Origin: Sporosarcina jeotgali
GTDB taxonomy: Bacteria > Bacillota > Bacilli > Bacillales_A > Planococcaceae
Length of the DNA stretch: 64,000 bases
Direction of reading: 5' to 3'
Assembly (NCBI RefSeq): GCF_033304595.1
Contig: NZ_CP116341.1
Span: 1,035,001 to 1,099,000, forward strand
The position numbers and the translations under genes are program-made. Positions within the stretch are counted from its first letter, which is position 1; each line of letters starts with the position of its first letter. Below the pieces are notes generated by a model. That model saw nothing but the letters and a program-made list of their open reading frames with translations, was not told the origin of the DNA and did not search any database. Of this stretch, positions 19,676-28,421 are shown one piece after another.

Positions 19676-20281
19676 GTGAAACGTAAAAAGAATAAGACGC
19701 CAGACTCCTATAAAGAAGAGCGCAAGGCAGGAAGTTTCTTTCAGATGTTACTCGCATGGTTTGTGATTCCGCTTGTTTTTGCGATTGCCGTCTTGCTTAT
19801 TATTGCAAAAGTTGCTGATGTTAATGTTATTGAAAAAGCAAAAGAATGGACTGCCTCAGTTCCTGTGCTTGAACAGAAGAAAGAAAGTTCTTCGACAAAA
19901 AAAGATAAAAAAGTCCTTGAAGAACGTGTTGTGGCAATGAAAGAAGAATTGAAACAAAAAGAACAGCAGCTCATGGATATTCAAGAGGACTTGAAAAAAT
20001 CCAATGCAAAAAATGAAGAGCTGACATTAGCTCAAGAAAAGCTTCAAGCAGAAATTTTAGTATTGCAAAGAACGAATGATGACTCGAAAAAGGAATTAGG
20101 ACAGCTGGTGTCAACTTTTGAACAGATGTCTGCAAAATCTGCAGCTCCTGTGATTACAAAGATGGAAGATGCTCAGGCACTGCAGCTTTTATCGCAAATG
20201 AAAGCAAATACACTGGCATCTGTTCTGGAAAAAATGTCACCAGAAGATGCAGCTAAATATACTGCTCTTTTAGCAAAATGA
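19676..20281 (+). CDS. ylxF: YlxF, MotE-like coiled-coil flagellar protein
   Basis: About 201 residues from a GTG at 19676 (VKRKKNKTPDSYKEERK). An in-frame ATG at 19661 inside the fliJ end is an alternative; neither has a strong ribosome-binding site. It has one N-terminal membrane helix (MLLAWFVIPLVFAIAVLLII), a Lys/Glu-rich coiled coil, and a C-terminal MgtE_N-like/MotE segment (LLSQMKANTLASVLEKMSPE). It occupies the B. subtilis ylxF position between fliJ and fliK; an export or stator-placement role is inferred. Confidence 0.82.
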   Translation: MKRKKNKTPDSYKEERKAGSFFQMLLAWFVIPLVFAIAVLLIIAKVADVNVIEKAKEWTASVPVLEQKKESSSTKKDKKVLEERVVAMKEELKQKEQQLMDIQEDLKKSNAKNEELTLAQEKLQAEILVLQRTNDDSKKELGQLVSTFEQMSAKSAAPVITKMEDAQALQLLSQMKANTLASVLEKMSPEDAAKYTALLAK

Positions 20282-20326
20282 TGATATAATCATAAAGTAA
20301 TAGATTTTGACTTAGGAGGTGAAAAA

Positions 20327-21691
20327 ATGAATATAGGTTCAGTTCCATTAGCTATGATTGCCCCAGCAGCTGTACCCGGAGATGCAGTCCAAACATCGGG
20401 AACTTCAGGGGGAGTATTCGGCTCAGTGCTTGCAGGAATGACGAAAAATGCAGAAATAGCAAAAACTGCTGGATCAGTTGAACAACTTGGCTCTTTAACA
20501 GAAACAATCAGTGATATTTTTTCTGCTGCGAATGCCGAAGAACTTGCGGCTTCTTTAGAAGAGTTAACGCAAATCCCGCAAGATGACATCTTAATCAGTC
20601 TGGGCAAACTGGGACAAGCAAGTCAGCTTGAGGATTGGGCAAAGGCTTTAGAGATGGATCCAGCAGAATTAATGGAAACCATCAGCGCAATGTTAGAAGA
20701 AGCCGGCGTTTCAAAAGAAGAACTGGCGGAGGTTATGTATTCCAACGATCTATGGACACTTTTAAGCGCTGTAGACGAGCACGCGTCAAAACTATCTAAG
20801 GTACTAGAAGAAATGCTGAATAGTAAGGATCAAAAAACCCAGCAGCAAGCAACAAACGTTTTAGCGCTGTTGAAGACTGTTGAAACAACACTGCCGACAA
20901 AAGATTTACTTGGCTGGCAGCAAGCTAGTTTGACACAATTGAGTGGACAGTTAGAAGCACTTCAAAAAGTTGTTGGAATTAAAGATGCTGGTACAGAAGT
21001 CAAGTTCTCAAATATTTTAACTGCTACAGTTTCACAGTTAGTTACAATTCCCCAAACTGCACAAAATGAAACACGAATCGGAAATCAATCAACACAAAAT
21101 CAAACTATTTTCGATCAAGTTCTCTCACATGTGACAAATAGTAGCACAGAACAAGGTTCACAAGAAGGAAAAAGCGAGCAAAATCAGTCGCAGATTCTTC
21201 AAAATTCGAGTGTTCAACCGATAGTATCTAGGAACGTTTTTTCTTTAGAGACACCTGAAACGAAACCGAACAGTCAATCTGAAGCATTGCTTGCAAAGTT
21301 ACAAGGGCTATTTAAACAGACGAATTTTGGTCAACAGGGTGGCACAAATCGTTTGTTAGTCAAGCTGAATCCAGAACAACTTGGTCAAATCCGAATTGAG
21401 CTTATTCAGATTAATGGGGTTATGACTGCAAGGATACTTGCTTCAACAGCTCTTGGAAAAGAGATGCTCGATAGCCAACTGCATCAGTTAAGACAGTCGT
21501 TTAATCAGCAAAACATTCAAGTGGATCGAATTGACGTAACCCAAGCTGTTCAAGATCCTTCGAGAAATGATCGCAGTCAGAACTTTAATCATCAACAGTT
21601 TAAAGGGAATGACGATCAGCAGGGAACTCAGGAGCACGAACAGGATGAACAGCAATCATTCCAAGAATATCTGCTAGATGTGGAGGTGTAA
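20327..21691 (+). CDS. fliK: Flagellar hook-length control protein FliK
   Basis: Secreted ruler protein that triggers the FlhB specificity switch. The 454-residue product is Gln/Ser-rich and poorly conserved except for the C-terminal Flg_hook domain (NRLLVKLNPEQLGQIRIELI, residues ~339-358), followed by a Gln/Asn/Asp-rich tail. ATG 20327 follows TAGGAGGTG. Confidence 0.92.
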   Translation: MNIGSVPLAMIAPAAVPGDAVQTSGTSGGVFGSVLAGMTKNAEIAKTAGSVEQLGSLTETISDIFSAANAEELAASLEELTQIPQDDILISLGKLGQASQLEDWAKALEMDPAELMETISAMLEEAGVSKEELAEVMYSNDLWTLLSAVDEHASKLSKVLEEMLNSKDQKTQQQATNVLALLKTVETTLPTKDLLGWQQASLTQLSGQLEALQKVVGIKDAGTEVKFSNILTATVSQLVTIPQTAQNETRIGNQSTQNQTIFDQVLSHVTNSSTEQGSQEGKSEQNQSQILQNSSVQPIVSRNVFSLETPETKPNSQSEALLAKLQGLFKQTNFGQQGGTNRLLVKLNPEQLGQIRIELIQINGVMTARILASTALGKEMLDSQLHQLRQSFNQQNIQVDRIDVTQAVQDPSRNDRSQNFNHQQFKGNDDQQGTQEHEQDEQQSFQEYLLDVEV

Positions 21692-21695
21692 CCGG

Positions 21696-22343
21696 ATGGT
21701 AGATGGACAAAAAGCGATAACGGATTCAATGTATCTGGTGAATAAGCAAAGGGACGAACGAAAAACAGGTCAAGGAACGTTGGGGAAAGATGACTTCATG
21801 AAACTGCTGATTGCGCAGTTGCAAAATCAGGATCCTACGAACCCGATGAAAGATAATGAGTTCATTGCACAGATGGCTCAGTTCTCTGCACTTGAACAGA
21901 CTATGAATCTAACGAAGGCTTTTGAGAAGTTTGCAGAATCACAAAATCAGAGCCAATTGATCCAATACAATTCATTTGTAGGCAAAGAAATTAAGTGGCA
22001 CCAAGTAGCTGAAAAACCTGATGAAGATGGAAAACCTGTGATAACGGAAGGCATTGGTAAAATTGCATCTGTGAAATATGTAAATGGTTCTGTAGTTTTC
22101 ACAATGGATGACGGTCAAGAATTATCTCCGGGAAATATTTCAGAAGTGCTCTCAGGCGGAGTGAGTTCTAATAGCCTAGTAGAAGCCAGCATGCTCATCG
22201 GCAAAACAGTGGGTTATCTAGATGGTGAAACTGAAAAAACAGGAACTGTCGCATCAGTTTCGAACAAAGATGGCAAGCTTATGTACATTCTTGAAAATGG
22301 TGAAAAGATTGAAGGAAACAAATTCATTTCAATTAGCAAATAA
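21696..22343 (+). CDS. flgD: Flagellar hook assembly scaffold protein FlgD
   Basis: Hook cap. The 215-residue product has the FlgD N-terminal signature (LGKDDFMKLLIAQLQNQDP, PMKDNEFIAQMAQFSALEQ) and a C-terminal beta domain. ATG 21696 is set by GGAGGTG (21682-21688) inside the end of fliK, implying coupled translation. Confidence 0.95.
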   Translation: MVDGQKAITDSMYLVNKQRDERKTGQGTLGKDDFMKLLIAQLQNQDPTNPMKDNEFIAQMAQFSALEQTMNLTKAFEKFAESQNQSQLIQYNSFVGKEIKWHQVAEKPDEDGKPVITEGIGKIASVKYVNGSVVFTMDDGQELSPGNISEVLSGGVSSNSLVEASMLIGKTVGYLDGETEKTGTVASVSNKDGKLMYILENGEKIEGNKFISISK

Positions 22344-22365
22344 CTAATCAGGACGGAGCGATTGT

Positions 22366-22740
22366 ATGGAACAGCTCAACATTCAGCGTCTCCAATCGCA
22401 GCCGCAACTACGACCCGGACAACTGAAACAGTCTGTACCGAAACAGTCATTCGTCGAGCAGCTGAACCACGCGCTTGCACCGCAGCCGCTGAAAGTCAGC
22501 AAGCATGCGACAGAACGTCTGACGGAACGGAATATCACGATTTCTGAAGCCGAATGGGCTCATGTCACGGACAAAGTAAACGAGGCAAAAGCGAAAGGAA
22601 TTCGCGACTCACTCGTACTGATGGACCAAGCTGCACTTATCATCAGCGCTAAAAACTCCACAGTCATCACAGCGATGGATCGTACAGAAGCTAAAGATCA
22701 GCTCTTCACGAACATTGATGGAACGATTATCTTAAGTTAA
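22366..22740 (+). CDS. Conserved flagellar operon protein (TIGR02530 family)
   Basis: A 124-residue protein of a family found between flgD and the hook gene in many Firmicutes flagellar operons. The conserved core KHATERLTERNITISEAEW and the end FTNIDGTIIL are visible. It has no membrane segment or signal peptide. Its precise function is not known to me; position and conservation suggest a hook or rod assembly factor. ATG 22366 follows GGACGGAG. Confidence 0.82.
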   Translation: MEQLNIQRLQSQPQLRPGQLKQSVPKQSFVEQLNHALAPQPLKVSKHATERLTERNITISEAEWAHVTDKVNEAKAKGIRDSLVLMDQAALIISAKNSTVITAMDRTEAKDQLFTNIDGTIILS

Positions 22741-22840
22741 AAAATGAACAACCGGCAGGACCTCGTGAAATGAGGATGCCGCCGCACTGCCGACCGACAG
22801 AGGCAGATGCACTTTACAATCCGAGAGGGGAAAACACATT
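22741..22840 (+). other. 100 bp intercistronic leader with a hairpin, before the hook gene
   Basis: No gene. An imperfect hairpin is visible: CGGCA (22753-22757) plus CCTC (22761-22764) pair with GAGG (22772-22775) and TGCCG (22777-22781), with a 7 nt loop. No T tract follows, so it is not a simple terminator. The segment is GC-richer than the flanking hook gene. Confidence 0.45.
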
Positions 22841-23743
22841 ATGTTACGCTCAATGTATGCAGGAATTTCAGGACTTAAAAACTTTCAAACGAAGTTGGAT
22901 GTAATTGGTAACAACATTTCTAACGTTAATACGTATGGCTTTAAAAAGGGTCGTACAGTGTTTAGTGATTTATATTCACAAACTGTATCAGGAGCATCTG
23001 CAGCAACTAATACGAGGGGTGGAGTCAACCCTAAACAGGTGGGATTAGGAGCTCAGATGGCAGCAATTGATACTCTACATGCTCAAGGTTCAACTCAATT
23101 CACTGGAAATACTTTAGATTTAGCTATTGCAGGAGATGGTTTTTTTGTATTGAAGGACAGCGGGGAAAATCAGAATTTTACTTATACTAGAGCAGGTAAT
23201 TTTTATATGGATAAAAACGGAAGTTTGGTAGATAGTAACGGTAAGTATCTACATGGTGCAGCTTCTACACCTGCAACTCCACCTTCATTTATAGATGCCG
23301 AAAATAGTCCTACGATTACTTATGGACCAACTGGGAATCCCATAGCTGGTGCGGGATCAGATTTAGTTTCTCCTATCAGAATTCCCACTGACGCTCAATC
23401 TGTATCTGTAGGTAATGATGGTAAAGTCCTATTTGTAGATGCAGCAGGTGATCTAAAATACGCTGGTCAGCTGATTATGGCTAAATTCCCAAATGCAGGT
23501 GGACTTCAAAAACAAGGTGAAAATTATTTCGTAAATAGTTCGAACTCTGGAGACCCTTTGTATTCTACAGCGACAGAAAAAGGAACAGGAGCAGTAAAAT
23601 CAGGCTCCCTAGAAATGTCCAACGTCGACCTTTCTGAAGAATTCACAGAAATGATCGTCGCTCAACGTGGTTTCCAAGCCAACACTCGTATCATCACAAC
23701 ATCCGATGAAATTCTTCAAGAACTCGTTAACTTGAAGCGCTAA
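22841..23743 (+). CDS. flgE: Flagellar hook protein FlgE (short Bacillus type)
   Basis: The 300-residue product has the hook/rod N-terminal motif (MYAGISGLKNFQTKLDVIGN, NISNVNTYGFKKGR), the central DGFFVL signature, and the C-terminal D0 helix (LSEEFTEMIVAQRGFQANTR, TTSDEILQELVNLKR). B. subtilis uses a short hook protein of this class, once called FlgG. The start ATG 22841 follows GAGAGGGGA. Codons in bases ~22860-23590 favour A/T endings, while the last 150 bp and the flanking genes favour C endings. Confidence 0.9.
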   Translation: MLRSMYAGISGLKNFQTKLDVIGNNISNVNTYGFKKGRTVFSDLYSQTVSGASAATNTRGGVNPKQVGLGAQMAAIDTLHAQGSTQFTGNTLDLAIAGDGFFVLKDSGENQNFTYTRAGNFYMDKNGSLVDSNGKYLHGAASTPATPPSFIDAENSPTITYGPTGNPIAGAGSDLVSPIRIPTDAQSVSVGNDGKVLFVDAAGDLKYAGQLIMAKFPNAGGLQKQGENYFVNSSNSGDPLYSTATEKGTGAVKSGSLEMSNVDLSEEFTEMIVAQRGFQANTRIITTSDEILQELVNLKR

Positions 23744-23793
23744 TCCATATAGCATAATACTGTACCAAATAATCTGCTCGTTAAAGGAGGGTC

Positions 23794-23816
23794 GGGCCGG
23801 CTCTTGTGCCTGGCCC
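23794..23816 (+). other. Hairpin between the Shine-Dalgarno and ATG of flbD/swrD
   Basis: GGGCCGG (23794-23800) pairs with CTGGCCC (23810-23816), 7 bp with one G-T, loop 9 nt. It lies between AAAGGAGG (23783-23790) and ATG 23824. Folding it would shorten the effective spacing from 33 nt to 10 nt. Confidence 0.6.
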
Positions 23817-23823
23817 TTTACAT

Positions 23824-24045
23824 ATGATTCAATTGACACGCTTAAACGGAGCAGCATTCCAGTTGAATGCACTCTACATAGAAAAAGTAGAATCGTTTCC
23901 TGATACGACCATCACGTTGACGACGGGGACGAAATATGTCGTTCTTGATCCAATCGAAACGGTGAACGAACGTATCCTGAACTTCTATCAATCTGTTCAA
24001 CTGCTGTCGAACCCACATTTGCGAGGTGAAGAAGATGAAGAATAA
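23824..24045 (+). CDS. swrD: FlbD-family protein SwrD (YlzI)
   Basis: A 73-residue protein of the FlbD family; B. subtilis SwrD raises flagellar motor power for swarming. The motif MIQLTRLNGAAFQLNALYIEKVESFPDTTI is split around residue 20, and the family always begins MI.LTRLNG, which supports ATG 23824. An in-frame GTG at 23806 is also possible but lies in the loop of the upstream hairpin. The only good ribosome-binding site is 33 nt upstream, beyond that hairpin. It overlaps fliL by 11 bp. Confidence 0.88.
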   Translation: MIQLTRLNGAAFQLNALYIEKVESFPDTTITLTTGTKYVVLDPIETVNERILNFYQSVQLLSNPHLRGEEDEE

Positions 24046-24463
24046 AGTATTAACCGTCTCTTTAATTATTTTGGTTTGTATCACGCTCGTTGGTGTTGTG
24101 GGACTGATACTCATGCTGCAGCTGAACAAAGGCGAAGCGAAAGATAAAGAACCGTCCATTGATGAAATTCTTGAATCCTCTGTAGACGTTCCTGAAATCA
24201 CAACCAATTTAAGCGGACGTCAATTTATCCGGATTTCACTTAAGATCCAAACCAGCACTAAAAAAGCAGCTGAGGAACTTACGAAACGTGATTTCCAAGT
24301 GAATAACATCGTCATCCAGGAACTGTCCGAGAAGACAGCGAAAGATTTCGAAGGGAAAACAGGGAAGCAAGCGTTTGAAGATGCCATAAAAGCTCAATTG
24401 AACCCTCTTATGAAAGACGGAAAGATTGAGAAAGTCTATATCGTTTCTTATATTATTCAATAA
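24035..24463 (+). CDS. fliL: Flagellar basal body-associated protein FliL
   Basis: Membrane protein near the stators. The 142-residue product has one N-terminal membrane helix (VSLIILVCITLVGVVGLILM) and an outward stomatin-like FliL domain ending KVYIVSYIIQ. ATG 24035 is preceded by GAGGTGA within the end of swrD. Confidence 0.93.
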   Translation: MKNKVLTVSLIILVCITLVGVVGLILMLQLNKGEAKDKEPSIDEILESSVDVPEITTNLSGRQFIRISLKIQTSTKKAAEELTKRDFQVNNIVIQELSEKTAKDFEGKTGKQAFEDAIKAQLNPLMKDGKIEKVYIVSYIIQ

Positions 24464-24500
24464 TGGTTCAACCAATTCAGAGTGAAAAGGAGGTGGCCTA

Positions 24501-25502
24501 ATGTCGGGAGATATTTTATCTCAAAATGAGATAGATGCACTGCTGTCCGCCATTTCAACAGGGGAAATGACTGCGGACGAAATCAAAAAAGAAGACGAAA
24601 CGAAGAAAGTGAAAGTCTATGACTTTAAACGCGCATTGCGGTTTTCAAAAGATCAAATCCGCAGTTTGACGAGAATTCATGAAAACTTCGCTCGACTGCT
24701 TACTACTTATTTTTCAGCAAAATTACGTACTTATATTCAAATTAATGTGGCATCCGTTGACCAAATTCCGTTCGAGGAATTCATTCGGTCCATCCCGAAC
24801 ATGACGCTCCTCAATATTTTTGAAGTCCCGCCGCTAGAAGGCAACATCATCATGGAAGTCAATCCGAATGTCGCGTATTCCATGCTGGAGCGGCTGATGG
24901 GCGGATATGGTGAGAGTTCAGGCAAAATTGACAACATGACCGAGATTGAAACCAAAATTCTAACAGGATTGTTTGAACGGTCCTTTGACAACTTGCGGGA
25001 AGCATGGGCAAATATCGCGGACATCGACCCGTTTCTTGCGGAGATGGAAGTGAATCCCCAATTTCTGCAGATGATTTCGCCAAATGAGACGGTTGTCGTG
25101 ATTTCATTCAACATTGTTATTGGCGAATCCAGCGGGATGATTAACATTTGTATTCCTCACGTTGTGTTAGAGCCGATTGTGCCAAACCTTTCTGTCAGGT
25201 ACTGGATGCAAACGAATAAAAAAGAGCCGACGCCTGAGCAAAGTGTTGTCTTAGAAAAAAGAATTAAAAAAGCAGATTTGCCAGTTGTCGCTAACCTGGG
25301 AGAAGGCTCATTGACAGTCGAAGATTTACTGTATCTTCAACTAGGAGATGTACTTCAACTGGATACGGCTTATGATGCCCCGCTGACTATAGAAGTGAGC
25401 GGCATTCCCAAATTCACTGCTCAACCAGGTCATTTAAGAAATCATATGGCTGTTCAAATACTAGATACCCTGATTGGAGGGGATGACGAAGATGATGAGT
25501 GA
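24501..25502 (+). CDS. fliM: Flagellar motor switch protein FliM
   Basis: C-ring protein that binds CheY-P. The 333-residue product has the N-terminal CheY-binding peptide (DILSQNEIDALLSAIS), the CheC-like middle domain (GYGESSG near residue 135) and the C-terminal SpoA/FliN-like domain. AAGGAGGTG precedes ATG 24501. Its end overlaps fliY by 11 bp. Confidence 0.97.
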   Translation: MSGDILSQNEIDALLSAISTGEMTADEIKKEDETKKVKVYDFKRALRFSKDQIRSLTRIHENFARLLTTYFSAKLRTYIQINVASVDQIPFEEFIRSIPNMTLLNIFEVPPLEGNIIMEVNPNVAYSMLERLMGGYGESSGKIDNMTEIETKILTGLFERSFDNLREAWANIADIDPFLAEMEVNPQFLQMISPNETVVVISFNIVIGESSGMINICIPHVVLEPIVPNLSVRYWMQTNKKEPTPEQSVVLEKRIKKADLPVVANLGEGSLTVEDLLYLQLGDVLQLDTAYDAPLTIEVSGIPKFTAQPGHLRNHMAVQILDTLIGGDDEDDE

Positions 25503-26688
25503 CAATATCCTTTCACAGGAAGAAATAGAAGCACTGTTACGCGGGGAGTCCATCGATACTGGAGCTGAAGCGGAGCCGGCGCAACCAGGTATTTCAACAG
25601 ATGACTATCTGGATGAAATGGAGCAGGACGCCCTAGGAGAAATCGGCAACATTTCATTCGGAAGTTCAGCAACAGCGTTGTCTGGATTATTAGGTCAAAA
25701 AGTCGAAATTACGACACCGACAATCTCAGTGATTGATCGGAACGACCTTGAAACAGAATTTGTTCATCCTTACGTAGCAGTCGGCGTTGAATACACAGTC
25801 GGCTTAAGCGGAACAAATTTGCTCGTAATCAAGCAAAGTGATGCAGCAATTATTGCGGATCTCATGCTTGGCGGAGACGGGCTTTCACCAAATGCAGACT
25901 TAGGGGAAATTCACTTAAGTGCCGTACAAGAAGCGATGAACCAAATGATGGGTTCGGCTGCGACTTCAATGTCCACTGTATTCAACAAAAAAGTCGATAT
26001 TTCACCGCCGACAATCGAGTTATTAGACGTTCAAGAAGATAAAGGCACAGACAGTATTCCACAAGAAGATTTACTGATCCGTGTTTCATTCAACTTGAAA
26101 GTCGGAACACTCATCGATTCAAATATTATGCAGCTATTCCCGCTAAGACTGGGGAAAGAGCTTGTATCTTCATTAGTTGGAGATACAGCTGCAGAAGCGG
26201 CACCAACTGTTGCAGAACCAGCACCTCAAGCTGCACCGCAACAAGAACAGCGTCAAGAGGTTCATCAACAGCAACCGCCTGCACAGCAATATTCTCAAGA
26301 AGAGCAGCCATATGCTCCTTATAATGAGCCGCAGTCATTACCGCCAAGACAGCAGCAAAACCAGTATGCGAATGTACAGCAAGCGCAGTTTGCAAGCTTT
26401 GAATCACCATCCTTAAGTCAATCCGAAACGTCTAACTTAAACTTGCTTTTAGATATTCCGTTGAAAGTTACAGTGGAGCTTGGCCGCACGAAGCGATCTG
26501 TTAAGGAAATTTTAGAAATGTCGAGCGGCTCAATTATTGAACTCGACAAATTAGCAGGTGAGCCCGTAGACATTCTCGTAAATAACAGACACATTGCAAA
26601 AGGCGAAGTTGTCGTTATCGATGAGAATTTCGGTGTTCGGATTACGGATATTTTAAGTCAAACAGAACGACTAAATAATTTACGATAA
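25492..26688 (+). CDS. fliY: Flagellar motor switch phosphatase FliY
   Basis: C-ring protein that dephosphorylates CheY-P. The ~398-residue product has an N-terminal CheY-binding peptide (NILSQEEIEALLRGE), a CheC-type domain with both D/S-x3-E-x2-N active sites (DALGEIGN and SAVQEAMN), a Gln/Pro-rich linker (residues ~245-305), and a C-terminal FliN domain (LLLDIPLKVTVELGRTKRSV). ATG 25492 or 25495 follows GGAGGGG in the fliM end. This CheC-FliN fusion is the Firmicutes form of FliN. Confidence 0.95.
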   Translation: MMSDNILSQEEIEALLRGESIDTGAEAEPAQPGISTDDYLDEMEQDALGEIGNISFGSSATALSGLLGQKVEITTPTISVIDRNDLETEFVHPYVAVGVEYTVGLSGTNLLVIKQSDAAIIADLMLGGDGLSPNADLGEIHLSAVQEAMNQMMGSAATSMSTVFNKKVDISPPTIELLDVQEDKGTDSIPQEDLLIRVSFNLKVGTLIDSNIMQLFPLRLGKELVSSLVGDTAAEAAPTVAEPAPQAAPQQEQRQEVHQQQPPAQQYSQEEQPYAPYNEPQSLPPRQQQNQYANVQQAQFASFESPSLSQSETSNLNLLLDIPLKVTVELGRTKRSVKEILEMSSGSIIELDKLAGEPVDILVNNRHIAKGEVVVIDENFGVRITDILSQTERLNNLR

Positions 26689-26706
26689 ACCTTGGAGGTC
26701 ATGGAA

Positions 26707-27069
26707 ATGTCAAAACGTATTCTAATAGTGGACGATGCTGCATTTATGCGAATGATGGTAAAGGATATTTTATCAAAAAACAACTTTGAAGTAGTTGGAG
26801 AAGCTGCGGATGGCGCGCAAGCAGTTGAAAAGTATTTCGAATTAAAACCAGATCTCGTAACAATGGATATTACAATGCCAGAAATGGACGGCATCGCAGC
26901 ATTAAAGGCGATTAAAGAAAAAGATCCGAATGCGACAATCATCATGTGTTCAGCAATGGGACAGCAAGCAATGGTAATTGATGCAATTCAAGCAGGTGCA
27001 AAAGACTTCATTGTGAAGCCATTCCAGGCAGACCGGGTTGTTGAAGCAATTGAAAAAGCACTTAGCTAA
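26707..27069 (+). CDS. cheY: Chemotaxis response regulator CheY
   Basis: Single receiver domain that carries phosphate from CheA to FliM/FliY. The 120-residue product has acidic Asp9/Asp10, phosphoacceptor Asp54 (VTMDITMPEMDG), Ser82 and Lys104 (IVKPF). TTGGAGGTC (26692-26700) is best spaced for ATG 26707 rather than ATG 26701. Confidence 0.96.
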   Translation: MSKRILIVDDAAFMRMMVKDILSKNNFEVVGEAADGAQAVEKYFELKPDLVTMDITMPEMDGIAALKAIKEKDPNATIIMCSAMGQQAMVIDAIQAGAKDFIVKPFQADRVVEAIEKALS

Positions 27070-27751
27070 GATTCGAAAATATGCACTCGTAAGTATGCTA
27101 TTAATCTTTGCTGTTGGCGTATTTGCAAGTGCAATTCCTTTGAATGCCCAGGCAGAAACGGATTCATCGGTCACAGACTTTCTAGAGAAAAATAATAAAA
27201 AAGACGAAGCGCCTTCTGATGAAAGCAAGACACCTGAAAAGTCGGACTTGAATCAAGATGCTTCACCCGTTGGTTTGACTGCATGGGATTATATTAAAAC
27301 TCTTTTAGCACTGGGTTTTGTCATTGCTCTGATCTATGGAATGGTCAAATTCATCAACACCCGCAACCGTGTGACTCAACATGGTAAACTCATGCAAAAT
27401 ATGGGAGGCTTGTCACTTGGACAGCAGAAGTCGGTTCAATTAGTGAAAATTGGTGAGCAATACTTCCTGATTGGTGTTGGCGATGATGTCCGTCTGTTAA
27501 AAGAACTTTCGAATCCAGAGGAAATTGCCCAGCTTTCGGCTTATTACTCAGAAGAAGATGAAGTCCTGCAGCAAAGTCTTGTAATGAAACTTGTGAACGG
27601 ATTGAAAAATCGAAAGACCAATCCTTATCAGAAACAAGAAGAACCAGACGATTTCGGGAATCTATTTAAAGATAAGCTGACTGAAATCGAGAACGAGAGG
27701 AAACGCCAGCTCAATAAGCTGACGGAGAAGGAGCGCAATCGGAATGAATGA
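27050..27751 (+). CDS. fliO: Flagellar biosynthesis protein FliO (FliZ in B. subtilis)
   Basis: Membrane protein that helps assemble FliP. It has a cleavable signal peptide (basic start, then LLIFAVGVFASAIPLNAQA), an acidic Lys/Asp linker, a membrane helix (TLLALGFVIALIYGMVKFI) and a FliO domain (MGGLSLGQQKSVQLVKIGEQ). The start is unclear: TTG 27050 or 27038, both inside the end of cheY, or ATG 27095, which would remove the basic signal-peptide start. None has a strong ribosome-binding site. It overlaps fliP by 8 bp. Confidence 0.86.
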   Translation: MKKHLAKIRKYALVSMLLIFAVGVFASAIPLNAQAETDSSVTDFLEKNNKKDEAPSDESKTPEKSDLNQDASPVGLTAWDYIKTLLALGFVIALIYGMVKFINTRNRVTQHGKLMQNMGGLSLGQQKSVQLVKIGEQYFLIGVGDDVRLLKELSNPEEIAQLSAYYSEEDEVLQQSLVMKLVNGLKNRKTNPYQKQEEPDDFGNLFKDKLTEIENERKRQLNKLTEKERNRNE

Positions 27752-28409
27752 CTTTATGCAATTTTTTTCGGATAGTGATCCGGGTGCAGTATCGACATCC
27801 GTAAAGATGCTTCTTCTATTGACCGTTCTATCCCTAGCTCCAGCGATTCTGATCCTGATGACATCGTTCGCCAGGATCATTATTGTTTTATCGTTTGTTC
27901 GTTCTGCATTGGCGACTCAGCAGATGCCGCCGAACCAAGTTCTGGTGGGACTTGCGTTATTCCTAACATTTTTCATTATGGCGCCTACGTTCCAGCAAGT
28001 GAACGATGAAGCATTGAAACCGTTGTTTGCAGAAGAAATCTCATTGGATGATGCTTATGAAAAAGCAAGTGTCCCTTTTAAAGAATTTATGGGGAAACAT
28101 ACACGTCAAAAAGATTTGGAATTATTTTTAAGATATAATAATGCGGAACGACCTGAAACGATGGAAGATATTCCATTGACGATGATGGTTCCTGCATATG
28201 CGTTAAGTGAAATAAAGACAGCCTTCCAAATGGGGTTCATGATTTTTATTCCATTTCTGGTCATTGACATGATTGTGGCCAGTATTCTCATGTCGATGGG
28301 TATGATGATGCTTCCGCCGGTCATGATTTCACTGCCATTTAAAATTTTATTATTTGTACTGGTGGACGGCTGGTACTTAATCGTTAAATCACTGCTGCAA
28401 AGCTTTTAG
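27744..28409 (+). CDS. fliP: Flagellar export gate protein FliP
   Basis: Core of the export channel. The 221-residue product has four membrane helices and the FliP signatures (LAPAILILMTSFARIIIVLS, ATQQMPPNQVLVGLALFLT). It lacks a long cleavable signal peptide, as usual in Bacillus. It overlaps fliO. Confidence 0.96.
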   Translation: MNDFMQFFSDSDPGAVSTSVKMLLLLTVLSLAPAILILMTSFARIIIVLSFVRSALATQQMPPNQVLVGLALFLTFFIMAPTFQQVNDEALKPLFAEEISLDDAYEKASVPFKEFMGKHTRQKDLELFLRYNNAERPETMEDIPLTMMVPAYALSEIKTAFQMGFMIFIPFLVIDMIVASILMSMGMMMLPPVMISLPFKILLFVLVDGWYLIVKSLLQSF

Positions 28410-28421
28410 GAGGGGTTCAGT

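Noticed and set aside
22362-22547. Alternate-frame ORF overlapping the TIGR02530-family gene
   Set aside because: The other frame has the conserved KHATERLTERNI motif and a proper ribosome-binding site; this one is a Thr/Ala-rich shadow.
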